Source: Alnus glutinosa | Lineage: Eukaryota; Streptophyta; Magnoliopsida; Fagales; Betulaceae | Length of the DNA: 64,000 nucleotides | Direction of reading: 5' to 3' | Assembly: GCF_958979055.1 (NCBI RefSeq) | Contig: NC_084886.1 | Location: 2,933,001 to 2,997,000 of the forward strand | In this document: in pieces, positions 9,742-20,669 of the stretch | Numbering within the stretch: the first letter of the stretch is position 1 | How the letters are laid out: each line of letters begins with the position of its first letter | Program-made: the position numbers and the translations under genes | Notes under the pieces: generated by a model | Databases searched by the model: none | The model's input: only the letters and a program-made list of their open reading frames with translations | Told to the model about the DNA's origin: nothing

Positions 9742-11666
9742 GCGAGAGAGAGGCAGAGGCTCCAACGGCTATAACGAATGAGAGAGAGAGAGTAATTAAA
9801 TGTGTGGAGTGAAGTGGGGAGGGCAGTCAAAGTAAATGGAAGGCCGTTAGGGTTTGTGGGGGTCAAAGAATAATATTTTGGCCGCGAGCCGTTAGGATCC
9901 CTGGTCAAAACTTTGAAGGCTTTACTACTACTCTACCTGGAGGGAAAATTTTCCAAGTATGGGTTCGATTTTTAGGCGAGATATACTCTAATACTCCAAA
10001 ATTAGGGTCGCTGTTTCAGGTAAGATAACACAGAGAGAGAGAGAGAAGCTTCATAAAAAATTAGGGTCCCCGAGACCTATTCATCCATAGATAGTAAATT
10101 ATCCACTTTTTAGAATCAATTAATCTCCATTTGGTGCAAAAATGAGAGAAGCTTCGTAAAACTTTTTGAAAAATGATAGCTACACTTGGTCCGTGACATA
10201 AGCTTGATAAATTTATTGGAAATGATGGCTTCACTTGGTCCGTGTGGATCGTGTCCTTCTTTTATTTTTCTACTTTTTAAAATTAATATTCAATCTGTAG
10301 AGCTCATATTAAAATATACTAAACTCTACAAATTAAATAATAATTTTAAAAAGTAAAAAAAAATAAGAGAATGATGAAAGAATAAAATGAATCATTCCCT
10401 GTCTAGCCAATTTCAAAACAATGTAATGCACACAGGTTAAATGTCAAAATTTCATCTACCATTTGGCCTCAAAATTAATTAAAACAAAGAAAAAAGAAAA
10501 AAAGAGGTAACCATATTAATGTGAATCACTATTTTCAAAATGGTGAAAATATGGACCTCTAATAACAAAAACCTATATAAGCTGCACTTAAGACAAATAT
10601 AAATTATATGTGATAATATGACACCTAAAGTTGCCAGCGTAACCTGTAGATTTGAAATCAGTGCTTCTACACGTGTACAAATGTACAATATTATTCTATA
10701 TTTTTGTATTGCCCATAATTTCTAACAACATTCTATATATAGTCTTAGCAAGATGGGAAAGGGTTAATGATTTATTAGGTGTGAAATAATACAATGTTTA
10801 AGGAACTCTTGACGTTATCGAAGTAAATGATCAACAATAAGAACATTCTAATACGTTGTGGATTCTTATCAAAGACTTGTATAATTTAATGGTGCCATGT
10901 GAATAGCTAAAAACATATAAAGTGTATGATTAACCCAATAAAAAAAGTTTCATAAGCCAACAAGAGGCTACACCAATTCTTCCTTAATCCTTATTGCCTA
11001 CTAAGATCCCTTGTTTGGGAGGCAAAAGATCTTCTTTCTAAGAGTTTGAAACTATGATATGTCTAAGAGGTCTAATATTGAAATAGTTTTAGAGGTTTGT
11101 CTTGACTTTATTTGTGTCAACAAACAATTCAAAATGCCTCAATTATTTTAAATTGAGTTTCGGTCCCGATTTGAAGCACTTTTTTTTAATACAAAATAAG
11201 TTATTCATATATAAAAACTTTAAACACATGAGCGGACCTAGCCCAACCCAATTTTTTTAAAAAAAAAAATTCGCCCTGGTCTAAACATAAATATGGTTAT
11301 TTTTTTGCTAGCAACATGTATAAATACAGTTGTATTCATATATAATGCCTCACAAAATGTATATTTTTGTTATTTTCAATTAGTAGAGGCTCACGAATGG
11401 TCAAGATTGTAATGATTTTGGAAATTTGTGCAATTATATAATTATCCATACAAAAAAGAAAGAACCATCCAAGCAGAAAGGAAATTTGTGCAATTATTAT
11501 ATAAATAATTAAATATCCATACAAAGCCAAGCGGAAAAGGATGCAAAGGCGGGTCTTTATACACAAGTAAACCAAACGGCGTCGTCGAGTGTTTTAAAAA
11601 TGTCGTCTATTTGTTTGTATTATCTTTTGGTTCGCCCACTCCTCCTCCTCTCTCCCATCGGGTACA
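9699..11666. other. Divergent intergenic region between PP2C and CSK
   Basis: About 2 kb separates the two divergent start codons and must hold both promoters. No convincing TATA boxes were assigned. A phrase ending in CACTTGGTCCGTG occurs twice (about 10166-10196 and 10218-10243), so a small direct duplication is present. The rest is AT-rich with no supported gene; short frames near 11336-11575 lack any family signature. Confidence 0.6.
9712..9793. repeat. GA/CT-rich microsatellite in the PP2C 5' leader
   Basis: An interrupted (GA)n tract begins 14 bp upstream of the PP2C start codon and extends about 80 bp. On the transcribed strand it is a CT-rich leader, common in plant 5' untranslated regions. 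A second, shorter GA tract lies at about 10031-10046. Confidence 0.8.
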
Positions 11667-14600
11667 ATGTTACTCTTTGCAATTCCTCCTCAACCACCTC
11701 TCTCCAGCCCACACTCTCACACCTGTGCCCTCCATTTCTACACCTCCCTTCACTCTCTCGGACCAAATACTCACAGAAGACGCTCCTTCCTCCTCTTCGC
11801 CCGCTCTTCCTCTCCCTCTTCGCTCGCAAGCTCTAGCCCAAGCCACACGCTCCGCCACGTGTCCCAAGACGACGATGAGCCCGACGGAGCCATGGTCTCT
11901 TCCGCCTCCGCCCTCGCCTCCGCCATTCGCAGAGCCTCCACCTCGCCCGTGGAGTTCATGCAGCGGATCGACAAGGACCAAAAGAGTCGCCTCGTCCTCC
12001 CGAGCCCCGATTTTCAGAGACTCTGCGTCGAGCAGCTAGACCTCTTTCGCCGAATCGTCGATCCCGACGCTCTGCTCACGGTCTGTCAGTTACTCAGTCT
12101 GTCCGTTTTTCCATTAGCTCTGTTTGGCTGCCGAGAAAATTTCAGGTGTTTTAGCTAAAATAAGTGAGGGATGAATATCTCTGGAAACAGTCTCCTCAAA
12201 TCCTAACTACTATGTTCAAATTAAGTATATTAGATTTTACCGCCTCTGCATTTATCACATGCGTAATGCTGAGTTCATATTTTAGAATATTCTTAATTTT
12301 TCTTGAATTCATTGCAGACCACTTAAAATCTGTACAATTAATATGAAAATAGTGGTTAGGAATTGAGGAAGTTGAGTTCCGTAAGAATTATGATCCAAAA
12401 TGGAGCAGCATTTTGATCTGGAAAATGTTATTAAATTAGATTAAGCTTATTTTAGAAAGAAAAGTAATTAAAGTGGTTTATGTAGGTCTATGTAAGACCA
12501 GCTGGTAGTTATGTCATGGACCGTCTAGAGCTACGTCGTGTTACTGTTTATCCTGGAGGAGTGGATGTATCTGACACTGTTATCATAGTCGGCAATTTCA
12601 GTATTCCGACAGGTTTGCGCGCAGCAGAAGCTGCACTCTCCAATCAACAAGTATGATATTTTTTATTTTGGTGTGTCACTCACTGGCTTTCAATTTTTGC
12701 TCGTTTTTGTTAATGATGGTTATTATTGATTGAATTGAATTGAATTTCAAATTGAAATTGTAGGTAGAAGTTGTGCCTGAGAATAGGGCTGTGGTTTTTC
12801 CAATGGTGAAACATCCATTTGTGTTGGGATTCTTGGTTGCCGAGCTTGCGATGGAAATGTGTGGGAATGAAGAGAGTGAAGGGCACGATTTGATTCACTG
12901 TTCACCTTCTCCAGAGGAAGCATATGCTTCGCCTCTCAGCTCGGGTATGAAATCATGGGAAATTCAGAGTGTCAAGGAAGAGCCGAAGAGAATGTACAGG
13001 TTTAGTGCTGAGCAAAGAGCAAATGCTATCAACATAGCTCGGTCTCTAGCTATGGCTTATGTTATGGATCAGGTAGATAACTTGTGTCTTTCTCTGGCAT
13101 TGTATTTTGGAAATAGAGTGGTAGTACTTTGTGACAATGTGGCATTACTCGTTAGAGTGCCGTTTAATGAAAGAGGACAAAGACTGAATGTTTATTCTGT
13201 TGTTTAATATATGTGGTTGAAGTTGCCTCTGCTCTTGGTATTGATGTCCCCAACCGATGCTTGCTCATATGCTTGTCACCTACAACTGGTTATATGAACT
13301 CACGTTAAGATTTTTTTTTTTTAATAAGAGAATTTTATAAAAAGTGTAAGGTGACCCTAAAGTACACCGGAAGTATACACAAGGACACCAAAGACAAGTA
13401 AGAAAAAAAATAACCGGAAAAAGACTAAAAAGAAACCCACAACCCAACATCACTACTTTCTTTTGCCTTTACCAAGGCTAGACCCTTCATAATTAATAGA
13501 ACACTTCAAGTTTTTCAGTTCCCTATGGCATTTTGGCTCGGAAGCAGAACCTGCCTTCAAAAGAGGGAGAGGGACCCGAGACAACCCATCCAACACCTGG
13601 GGGAAAGACCACGCACCCATCAGAAACAAAGCAACAGCTGCATCTTCTCTAGCCTTCTAGTCCTGAGGAAAAATTCCATCACCCTCCCACGGATAATCAT
13701 CACCGTCCTCGACCCAAGAAATATCTTCCTCCTCAACTGATTCATCACCCTCCTCAACCCAGTCAAGACAATCCTCTCATCCGAGTTAATCCCATCATAC
13801 CAATCCAAAAGTCTCGGAGACGCCGTAACCTCATGATTTGAGACCTTCAAAGCAAACTCTGAGGACTGAAGAACGACCCTCAACACCAGACCCACGTTAA
13901 GAATTCTAATTATGCTAATTGAGTTTGACACATTTTACAAAAACTTCATAATAAGAGTGCTAAACTGACAGTATAACTGTATAAGCAAGGAATTCAAGTC
14001 TGTAAAGTGCTTTAATGGTTGCCTGGGGAAACTTTGGCCTCTATAAATATCAATTTTAGTTCACTCTGTATGTTTTTAATCATCTGCTATCAGTTGGGTT
14101 TAAAACTGATGAGTTTGAGTTGTAGCTTTGTAATCACCTTGGTTATAATTCTTCTTACTTGTTTTTTATTGTTTTGACTGCGTTGCATGTCACTCTATAA
14201 GTTTTTGGCATATTTGGGTTTTACACTTTTTTTATTTTATTTTCTTTTCTTTTTTCTTTTTCATTCCGAACACTTGCTAACTTGCTTGCTTCTTCCACAG
14301 AAAGCAATGTTACTCAAGCAATCATCGTGGCAAAATAATGTCAGGATGAGCAATCTCGTTGAGCAAGTAAGCTGTCTTGCTTTTTTTTTTTTGTTGCTGT
14401 TTGGTTTCTACAGTCGTTTATTAAACTTATTGTGATTGTCCTTGCATTAAAATCTCTCAACAGATTCGTGGTCCTCTTTCTAGCATCCGGACTTTAAGTA
14501 AGATGCTGTCTATTCAGCTGAAGAGAAGTGAGGTACATGTGCTACTTTGCGTATTTAATCTGGAATCCAATCATTATGTTTTTATTTTTAAACTTATATC

Positions 14601-14713
14601 TGTAATAAATGATCTGGCAGATTGCTTATGACATTGTCGAAGACATGCTGGTGCAAGGTGATCATATGAGAGATACCCTTCAACAAATCCAGGATGCAGT
14701 TTACTTGACAAAG

Positions 14714-14775
<62 letters not shown>

Positions 14776-15167
14776 GCATAGATGCACACACATTCATAGT
14801 CTTTTCGTCATTGCTTCTTGTATGCTATTCATTTAGGTGCCATTGTTTTGTTCAGGTGTAGTTGTATTCTAATTAAGAAATCTTTTTTAAAGAAATTGTA
14901 ACATGTTCTTTTTCGGTTGTTTTTTTTTTGGAAAATTTCTAAATCGATTCCTAGGGTAAATTTAGCCTTGTATCAAATTGGTGATTGAGGTACATAAATT
15001 ATATTAAAAGATCATTGGGGTAACATCTTTTATCAAACTAGTCCCTCTATACCTCTTCCGTTAGTTTTTGTTGACGGAGACCGTGACATGATAGTGTTTG
15101 TCTACATCATCATCAATATCATCTCGTCATGTAGGCTAAATGCTTATAAAACTTGATACGTGAAAAG

Positions 15168-15223
<56 letters not shown>

Positions 15224-18200
15224 AAGAAAGGAGGAAGGATGCAGCCACCCCCTTGGCTCGACAACCCTCAAAATCGGCCCTCTGGCCTGGGGGCCAAACC
15301 ACCTAGCCTTTGGGGATGATTGACCACCCCCAAATTTGGCCTTTACGGGTGGCCGAACAGCCCCTCTGACTTTTGGGGTGGTTTGGCCACCCCCACCACA
15401 TTTGTCTGCTAAGGGAGTAGTTGCGTTCCCTCTCTTTTTTATGCCATGTGTCAAGCTGACTCGGCATTTAGTTTACATGGAAAGACAATATTGGCAATGA
15501 TGTGGACAGCCAGTTTGAGATAAGATGTTACCCCAAAAATAGTTAAGATAATTTTTGCACCTTAGGGATTGATTTGATACAAGGCTAGACCCCCTGGATC
15601 AATTTAGTAATTTTCTGTCTCCTTTTTTTTCTTCCTTTTTTTTCAACTATGAATTTTATGGCTACTAGGTTGTTAAGAATCCTACATTGTTAAGGTATAC
15701 TTGGGTTGTAGGCTTTATAAGCTTTGAGCAAACCTCTTCCTTTAAGGTGCATTTTGTAGAAGAGTAAGGCTCAATGGACTTTATCATGGTATTAGAGCTT
15801 CAGAGCTCTGGATAATGTTGGGCATTCCCTCCTGTTGTACACGTGTTTGGACAATAGTGCCACACGTGAGGGGCATGTTAAGAGTCTCACATTGCCAATG
15901 TATACTTAGGTTGTGGGCTTTATAAGTCTTGAGTAAACCTCTTTCCTTAAGGTGTCTTTTGTGGAGGAGTAAGGCTTAATAAACTTTATCATAGGCTATA
16001 TTAGAATGGGAGCCTGCATATTCAAGTAATCTTCGTAGTCAATCGGACAAAGTGAAAGATTTAGAGACAAAGAGCTAAGTAACGTTAAACCCTAACTGAA
16101 TTGGAATCCACCAGGACAAAGAGAAACTCTCTTAAGTACTTTAATTCAAAAGTGGAATAATGAATTAACGATGATTATGAAGTCTAGAACATGCCTTTAA
16201 TAGGTTACAACCCTGAACCCAATAACATAAAATTACAAAATAACCATTAAAAACTTGATAAACATACAAAAAATAATGAGAAAAACCTTAGCTGCGATCA
16301 GATCTACTTTCGCATTCAAATGCCACTTCCCACACTGACACACCGTTGGCTGGATGAGATATGTTCGAATGGCTTTAGAGCACCATTTGAACACCTTCCT
16401 TTCCTAGCCTTTTTCCTCTTAAATCTTTGCGCATAATATTCTCTTGCAAATTCTGATTGAATGTCCTATGTCACAATCACCTGTTTTGTGTTATGAATCT
16501 TAAGCTCTTCTAAGCATATTTATTGATAAGGATGGATTTTTCAAATGACTGGGATAACATGGCTAACTCTTTAGACGCTGCTGGCTGCACCTATTCCATT
16601 GCCTCATCTTTTGTCACTTGATTATTGATTGTTTTGCTATTTTAGTAAAGACTAAATTGACTCTCTTGTTTACTTTTTGTCTACCAGAAGCCCCCTTAGC
16701 ACCTACTTTTAAAAAATGTTTTTTTTTTTGGAGAGCTCTCTTAAGTAACTTCTCTGTGAAGTATTTCTGACATTATTATGTTGTGATTTTTTTTTGTAGG
16801 CTAATATAGTGCACTATAACGAAGAAACGTTGAAGAAAGTGCATAGTTCAACTTATACCCATGAGTCAGTGAGGTCTCAGTTACCAGATAACTTTTCAAG
16901 GGATGGTTCCAGAAATAAGATGCAAAACTCTAGCAAGCCACTTTCTCTAAATGCTGTAGCCAAGGATTTAGAGATGCCCCTCCCACCTCTGGCTCTTGCT
17001 CCTCTACAACATGGAATTAGGTAAATTGGGACTCAATGCTGTGGATGGAGAGGGCTCCAGCACCCTCTCCCATTAACAGTATATTATAAGTTTTGATTCA
17101 AAGTTATATTATATATAATTACCCTCTTCCATTAACTGTATATTAGAAGTTTTGATTCAAAGTTATATTATATATATGTAATTTTTATTTATTTTTCTTC
17201 CTGGTATCTTCCTTTTTCTTGTTTTGTTCTTTCATTACGGTAGTCCATCTAAGGAGAACCTAAGCAAACTCCAAATCCATTTATCTTTTCTAAATGCAAG
17301 ATATTTTAAATTTGATCTCATTCATTAGTCTTAAATTTGAAAATTTCCTTTTGCTTATGTTCTTTCTTTATGTCAGGAAGACCATGCAGTGTTTCTGATG
17401 TGTTGGCAGATCTGGTTGAGGCTGTTAGACCTCTTGCCCATAAGCAGCAACGTATGGTAGAACTAAGTAAACTCTCAGATCCCTTACAAGTTGCTGTGGA
17501 AGAACCTGCGTTGCGCCAGGCTCTGAGCAATTTGATTGAGGGTGCACTGTTGCGTACACATGCTGGAGGAAAGGTTGAAATTGTGTTTACTGGAGCACCT
17601 GCTGGTGGTACTCTTGTAGTTATTGATGATGATGGGCCTGATATGCACTATATGGTAAAAATAGTGAATTCTCCACTCTGCCAACTTTTTTCAAATACCA
17701 AAACTAGACATTGTGGAGTCCCTTCTCTGTGTTATATATGCATATGTATACTTATGAAACTTTAATAGGAAAATAGGTCCAAATTAGTGCCCGTCTTTAC
17801 AAGAGAATACAGCAACAACTGTAGACCTTAACTAAAAGCATATTCTTACAATAAAATAGGCTAACTACCCAATAAGCCGTATGAACTAGGTATTTCACGG
17901 GCCTGTTATGTAAGTTTCTGGCATAATAGTAGGTTTAAGATAGAAACCTTGACACTCACTGAGTGAGAAAGAGAGAGATACATCCACTCATAAGGGTGTA
18001 TGTCAGTAGGCTGAGGGTGATAATGGCCCTCCTATATATAGCACGCACTAATTTAAATTGAATCCTTTTAAAATTATGCTTTGGCCCCTCCATACTTTTG
18101 AGATATTATCCAAAACTTGCCGAATAATAAGTGCCTTCATTCCCCCCTCCCCTGAACTAATCCAGACTTCTCTAGATCCAACACTTGCGCACTTTGAAAA

Positions 18201-18732
18201 TTGAAATGGTGATTGGTTTGTGATCATTACTATAAACATAAACAGTACCTGTTATCGTCCACATAATTTTATATCTAAAAATATAAAACTTCTATTAATT
18301 TCTTTTCTGCTTGGAGTGGTTACTTTATGAGTAAAAAATGTGAGGAACTTATGTTGCTAACATAAAAAACAGTAACAGAAGTTACGGTCAATAGATCATT
18401 ACCTTTATAGTTCCTATAGTCTAGTTTTTACCTCGATTGTTGATTAGATGAGATTTTATTGTTGCATTGGCTTGCAGACACAAATGCACTCCCTCACGCC
18501 ATTTGGAGCAGATCTCTTCTCAGAAGATATGGTTGAAGACAGCATGACATGGAACTTTGTTGCTGGGCTAACTGTTGCTCGTGAGATACTTGAGAGTTAC
18601 GGCTGTGTCATCCGTGTCATATCTCCCCGGACCACAGATGCTGCCCTTGGAGCTGGAGGAACTCGGGTAGAACTCTGGCTTCCATCTTTTACAGATTTAG
18701 CTGATTTAAATGGCCACGCTCAGGAGGGATAG
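11667..18732 (+). CDS. CSK: Chloroplast sensor kinase (CSK), nine exons
   Basis: Exons: 11667-12080, 12486-12650, 12764-13072, 14301-14366, 14464-14532, 14621-14713, 16800-17020, 17381-17654, 18478-18732, giving 621 residues. It is a modified two-component sensor kinase of plastids that, in Arabidopsis, couples photosynthetic electron-transport redox state to plastid photosystem gene transcription. The N terminus (to about residue 70) is Ser/Pro/Arg-rich with few acidic residues, like a transit peptide. A GAF-like region spans roughly 110-290. In the phosphoacceptor segment (L-V-E-Q-I-R-G-P-L, 315-323) the usual His is Glu317. The ATP-binding core has an N-box (N496-L-I-E-G-A), G1 (D-D-D-G-P-D, 528-533) and G2 (G-A-G-G-T, 595-599). 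All junctions are GT-AG; the exon 8 acceptor is a GAAG four bases after a competing CAG. Introns 3 and 6 hold LINE, TIR and TRIM insertions. Confidence 0.95.
13311..13892 (-). mobile_element. 5'-truncated LINE in CSK intron 3
   Basis: A T run at the left end (the A tail of a minus-strand element) is followed by the reverse complement of a phrase typical of plant L1-type LINE 3' ends (ATAC TTCCGGTGTACTT and TTATAAAATTCTC). The insert is bounded by a 10-bp direct repeat CACGTTAAGA (13301-13310 and 13893-13902), which is the target-site duplication. The interior has a minus-strand open frame of about 100 residues without a recognised domain, probably a piece of the LINE 3' region. Confidence 0.75.
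14716..14773. repeat. (CT)29 microsatellite beside a CSK 5' splice site
   Basis: A pure CT run starts two bases after the GT of the intron 6 donor (AAG|GTTCTC). It makes the donor U-rich at +3 to +6 instead of the consensus AAGT. Length may be polymorphic. Confidence 0.9.
14931..15615. mobile_element. Long-TIR DNA element in CSK intron 6
   Basis: About 110 bp at each end are imperfect inverted repeats: the left arm contains AGCCTTGTATCAAATT and GGGGTAACATCTT, and the right arm contains AAGATGTTACCCC and TTTGATACAAGGCTAG. The termini are GAAAATT on both sides. The interior has a 53-nt A run (15170-15222) and a GC-rich block of short palindromic phrases such as GGTGGCCGAACAGCC and GGTTTGGCCACCCCC. 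No transposase frame. Long inverted repeats suggest a Mutator-like non-autonomous element, but I could not find a clear target duplication. Confidence 0.6.
15671..15991 (+). mobile_element. TRIM (miniature LTR retrotransposon), 321 bp, in CSK intron 6
   Basis: Two direct repeats of exactly 116 bp (15671-15786 and 15876-15991) both start TGTTAAGA and end TTTATCA, the TG...CA of LTRs. Directly after the first repeat comes TGGTATTAGAGC (15787-15798), one mismatch from the primer-binding site complementary to initiator tRNA-Met. The 89-bp interior ends in a short purine stretch, GTGAGGGGCA, where the polypurine tract is expected. The flanks are TAGGT and TAGGC, a 4/5 match for a 5-bp duplication. 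There is no coding capacity. Confidence 0.85.
17064..17178. repeat. Tandem duplication of about 60 bp in CSK intron 7
   Basis: Two adjacent copies of a unit containing CCATTAACNGTATATTA and GTTTTGATTCAAAG followed by a TATA-rich tail. They differ by a few substitutions. The tract lies just downstream of the exon 7 donor and has no coding role. Confidence 0.8.
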
Positions 18733-20249
18733 CAAGGATTTGAAATGTCGACGGCAGGGATCTTTCTTGGAATAGAGGGAATGCATCCCTTGTTCAGTTG
18801 AAGAGAATGAGGTGGTATAGAATTCATAACTTCTTGCCTGGTCGGTGCATATTCTGTTTGTGATTTCAGGGGTTGCTGTATACTGTATAGTTTATTGGTC
18901 TGCTTGTTTGTCCTCTTACTACAAGCACGGACATTGAAAAAGTTGTAAATAGCTTAAAGGTTATTGGAGGCAATATTAGTTCAAAGATGATGTTGGATGA
19001 TTATCTTCAGCTGCATCTAAGAAAGTACAAAACACTCACCACTGGCTGGTTGTGTATCATATGTAGTTAAATGGAATCTGCTTTATTTCTGAAATTGGCA
19101 CTGAAATTGCACTTTTTCGAATATTGGGATAAATGAAAAATAAAAAAATATTATATATATATATATATAATAAAAAAATGGAGGGGTGATCGTGTCACTT
19201 CAGACATGCTCATTAACGAGGGAGAGGGATCATGGTGCTCGATGAATGATGACAACTATTTTTTTTATCACTGGCTCTGATTTACTGTTAATTCATTTTG
19301 AATATGCCTGATCAGTTTTGATACTGGGTTTGTGACTCAACCAATTTCCAAAATCACAATGACAATTGATTTGGAATTTGCCTGAACATGTTTGGGTTTC
19401 TTCATTTTTTTTTTTCTTTTTTGTGGCTTCCAAAATGAAATCTTATGTGGCTTCATTTGAACGGTTATTCAAACAAAGAAAAAAATCAGAATAAAAATAG
19501 ATCTAACAGAGTTAATAGAAAGGCATTACTTACAGAAATTTTATGATACCATTTGAGGTTATCAAGGCTTCATAATTTAGAGTTGTGTTAATTTGGTATA
19601 TGGAAAATGCTTGGATTACTACAGTTTTTACTAAAATTCTTTACAAATTCACGTAAGAGTGCATATATCAATATTTATCACGTCAATTAAATTAACTAAT
19701 TAAATTGACAAAGATGTTGACTGTCGCATGAGTTTGTAAATGGTTGTAATTAAAAGTTACAGTACCCCTTATTACTAATTATTTAGCGACTAACGTGATA
19801 AATGTAACATCCATCAATTAATTTGTAAAGGGTTAATATTAAAACCCGATATTAAAAAGGGTAGGTATATATTTTACAAACTTTATTACTATTCATTTCC
19901 AAATTGAAGTGGATGTTTAGTTGTCCTCAATATTATATTCCTCATCGATCGTCTCTCTCCACCCTCTAATTTGTTTCCATATTTAGTAATCCCGCACTTT
20001 GTGTGAGGCATAGGCTAATTATTTTATTGAAAGACAAGCATTTCTTAAGGCTTGCCGTGCGACTTGACCGGAAAAATAGGTCCCAGTAGTACTGGATCAA
20101 GCTCGACCTTGTATTCCAAGTTGGCATTCGTGTACACTCGCTAACCTCCTAAAAATGGTGTCGCCCACAAGTTTCTGAGCCATGATTACTATATAAGTCG
20201 GAAGAAATGGCTGCTATAAGCACAGGGACGACTGCAAAAACATTTGAAG
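18733..20249. other. Intergenic, CSK 3' flank and S-protein homolog promoter
   Basis: The first few hundred bases are the CSK 3' untranslated region. Around 19600-19860 there is an AT-rich stretch with partial inverted symmetry that could be a decayed MITE, but ends were not found. The last 60 bp hold a TATA box. No further gene seen. Confidence 0.55.
20190..20198 (+). promoter_or_regulatory. TATA box of the S-protein homolog gene
   Basis: CTATATAAG lies 52-60 bp upstream of the ATG at 20250, which would place transcription start near 20222-20230 and leave a leader of about 25 nt. Position and sequence both fit a plant core promoter. Confidence 0.65.
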
Positions 20250-20669
20250 ATGAAGAGCACGACAATGGCCAAGTTTTATTGTCTCGCACTCGTCCTTGTC
20301 TTAGCCTTTGGCCTGAGTAGCTCCGTCAGGGTGCCACGTACGAGAAAGCACTATGTGAAGTTCATCAACAACCTTAACAACAAAGTGCTTAACGTCAACT
20401 GCAAAAACCTGAACCCCTACATCGATCTCAACCTTCACATTCTTCTGCCCAAGGAGGAGTACGAGTTCAACTACAACGTAACGCGCTCCATGGCTTTCAG
20501 CTGCGATCTGCGACATGGGTTTACCAGCTCGGTTTTCGCCGTCAGTGATAAAGTAACCAAAAGAGACTGCGGTGGAAACCACTGCATTTGGAAAGCAGAA
20601 GACACTGGAGTGTACCTGCTTAACCGCAGAACCAACCAGTACAAATTCAAATATGGATGGGGAAAGTGA
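20250..20669 (+). CDS. Secreted S-protein homolog (SPH, self-incompatibility S1 family)
   Basis: An intronless frame of 139 residues. The first ATG at 20250 is chosen over an in-frame TTG six bases upstream. Residues 1-24 form a signal peptide (hydrophobic core F-Y-C-L-A-L-V-L-V-L-A-F-G-L). The mature part has the S1-family (PF05938) pattern: V-K-F-I-N-N-L near the start, four cysteines (in V-N-C-K, F-S-C-D, R-D-C-G and H-C-I-W) likely forming two disulfides, and the terminal Y-L-L-N...Y-K-F-K-Y-G-W segment. In poppy the founding member is the stigma determinant of self-incompatibility; most other plants carry many SPH genes of unknown ligand role. Nothing in the sequence points to a self-incompatibility function here. 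It lies between CSK and a 13-kb repeat-rich stretch. Confidence 0.93.
   Translation: MKSTTMAKFYCLALVLVLAFGLSSSVRVPRTRKHYVKFINNLNNKVLNVNCKNLNPYIDLNLHILLPKEEYEFNYNVTRSMAFSCDLRHGFTSSVFAVSDKVTKRDCGGNHCIWKAEDTGVYLLNRRTNQYKFKYGWGK

Noticed and set aside
11611..12039. Alternative plus frame of 142 residues and minus frames over CSK exon 1
   Set aside because: Pro/Ser-rich shadows caused by the GC-rich transit-peptide region; only the frame from 11667 joins the downstream CSK exons.
12086..12158. CSK exon 1 frame continuing past 12080
   Set aside because: The continuation lacks similarity to CSK; a GT donor at 12081 joins in phase to V-Y-V-R-P-A-G at 12486.
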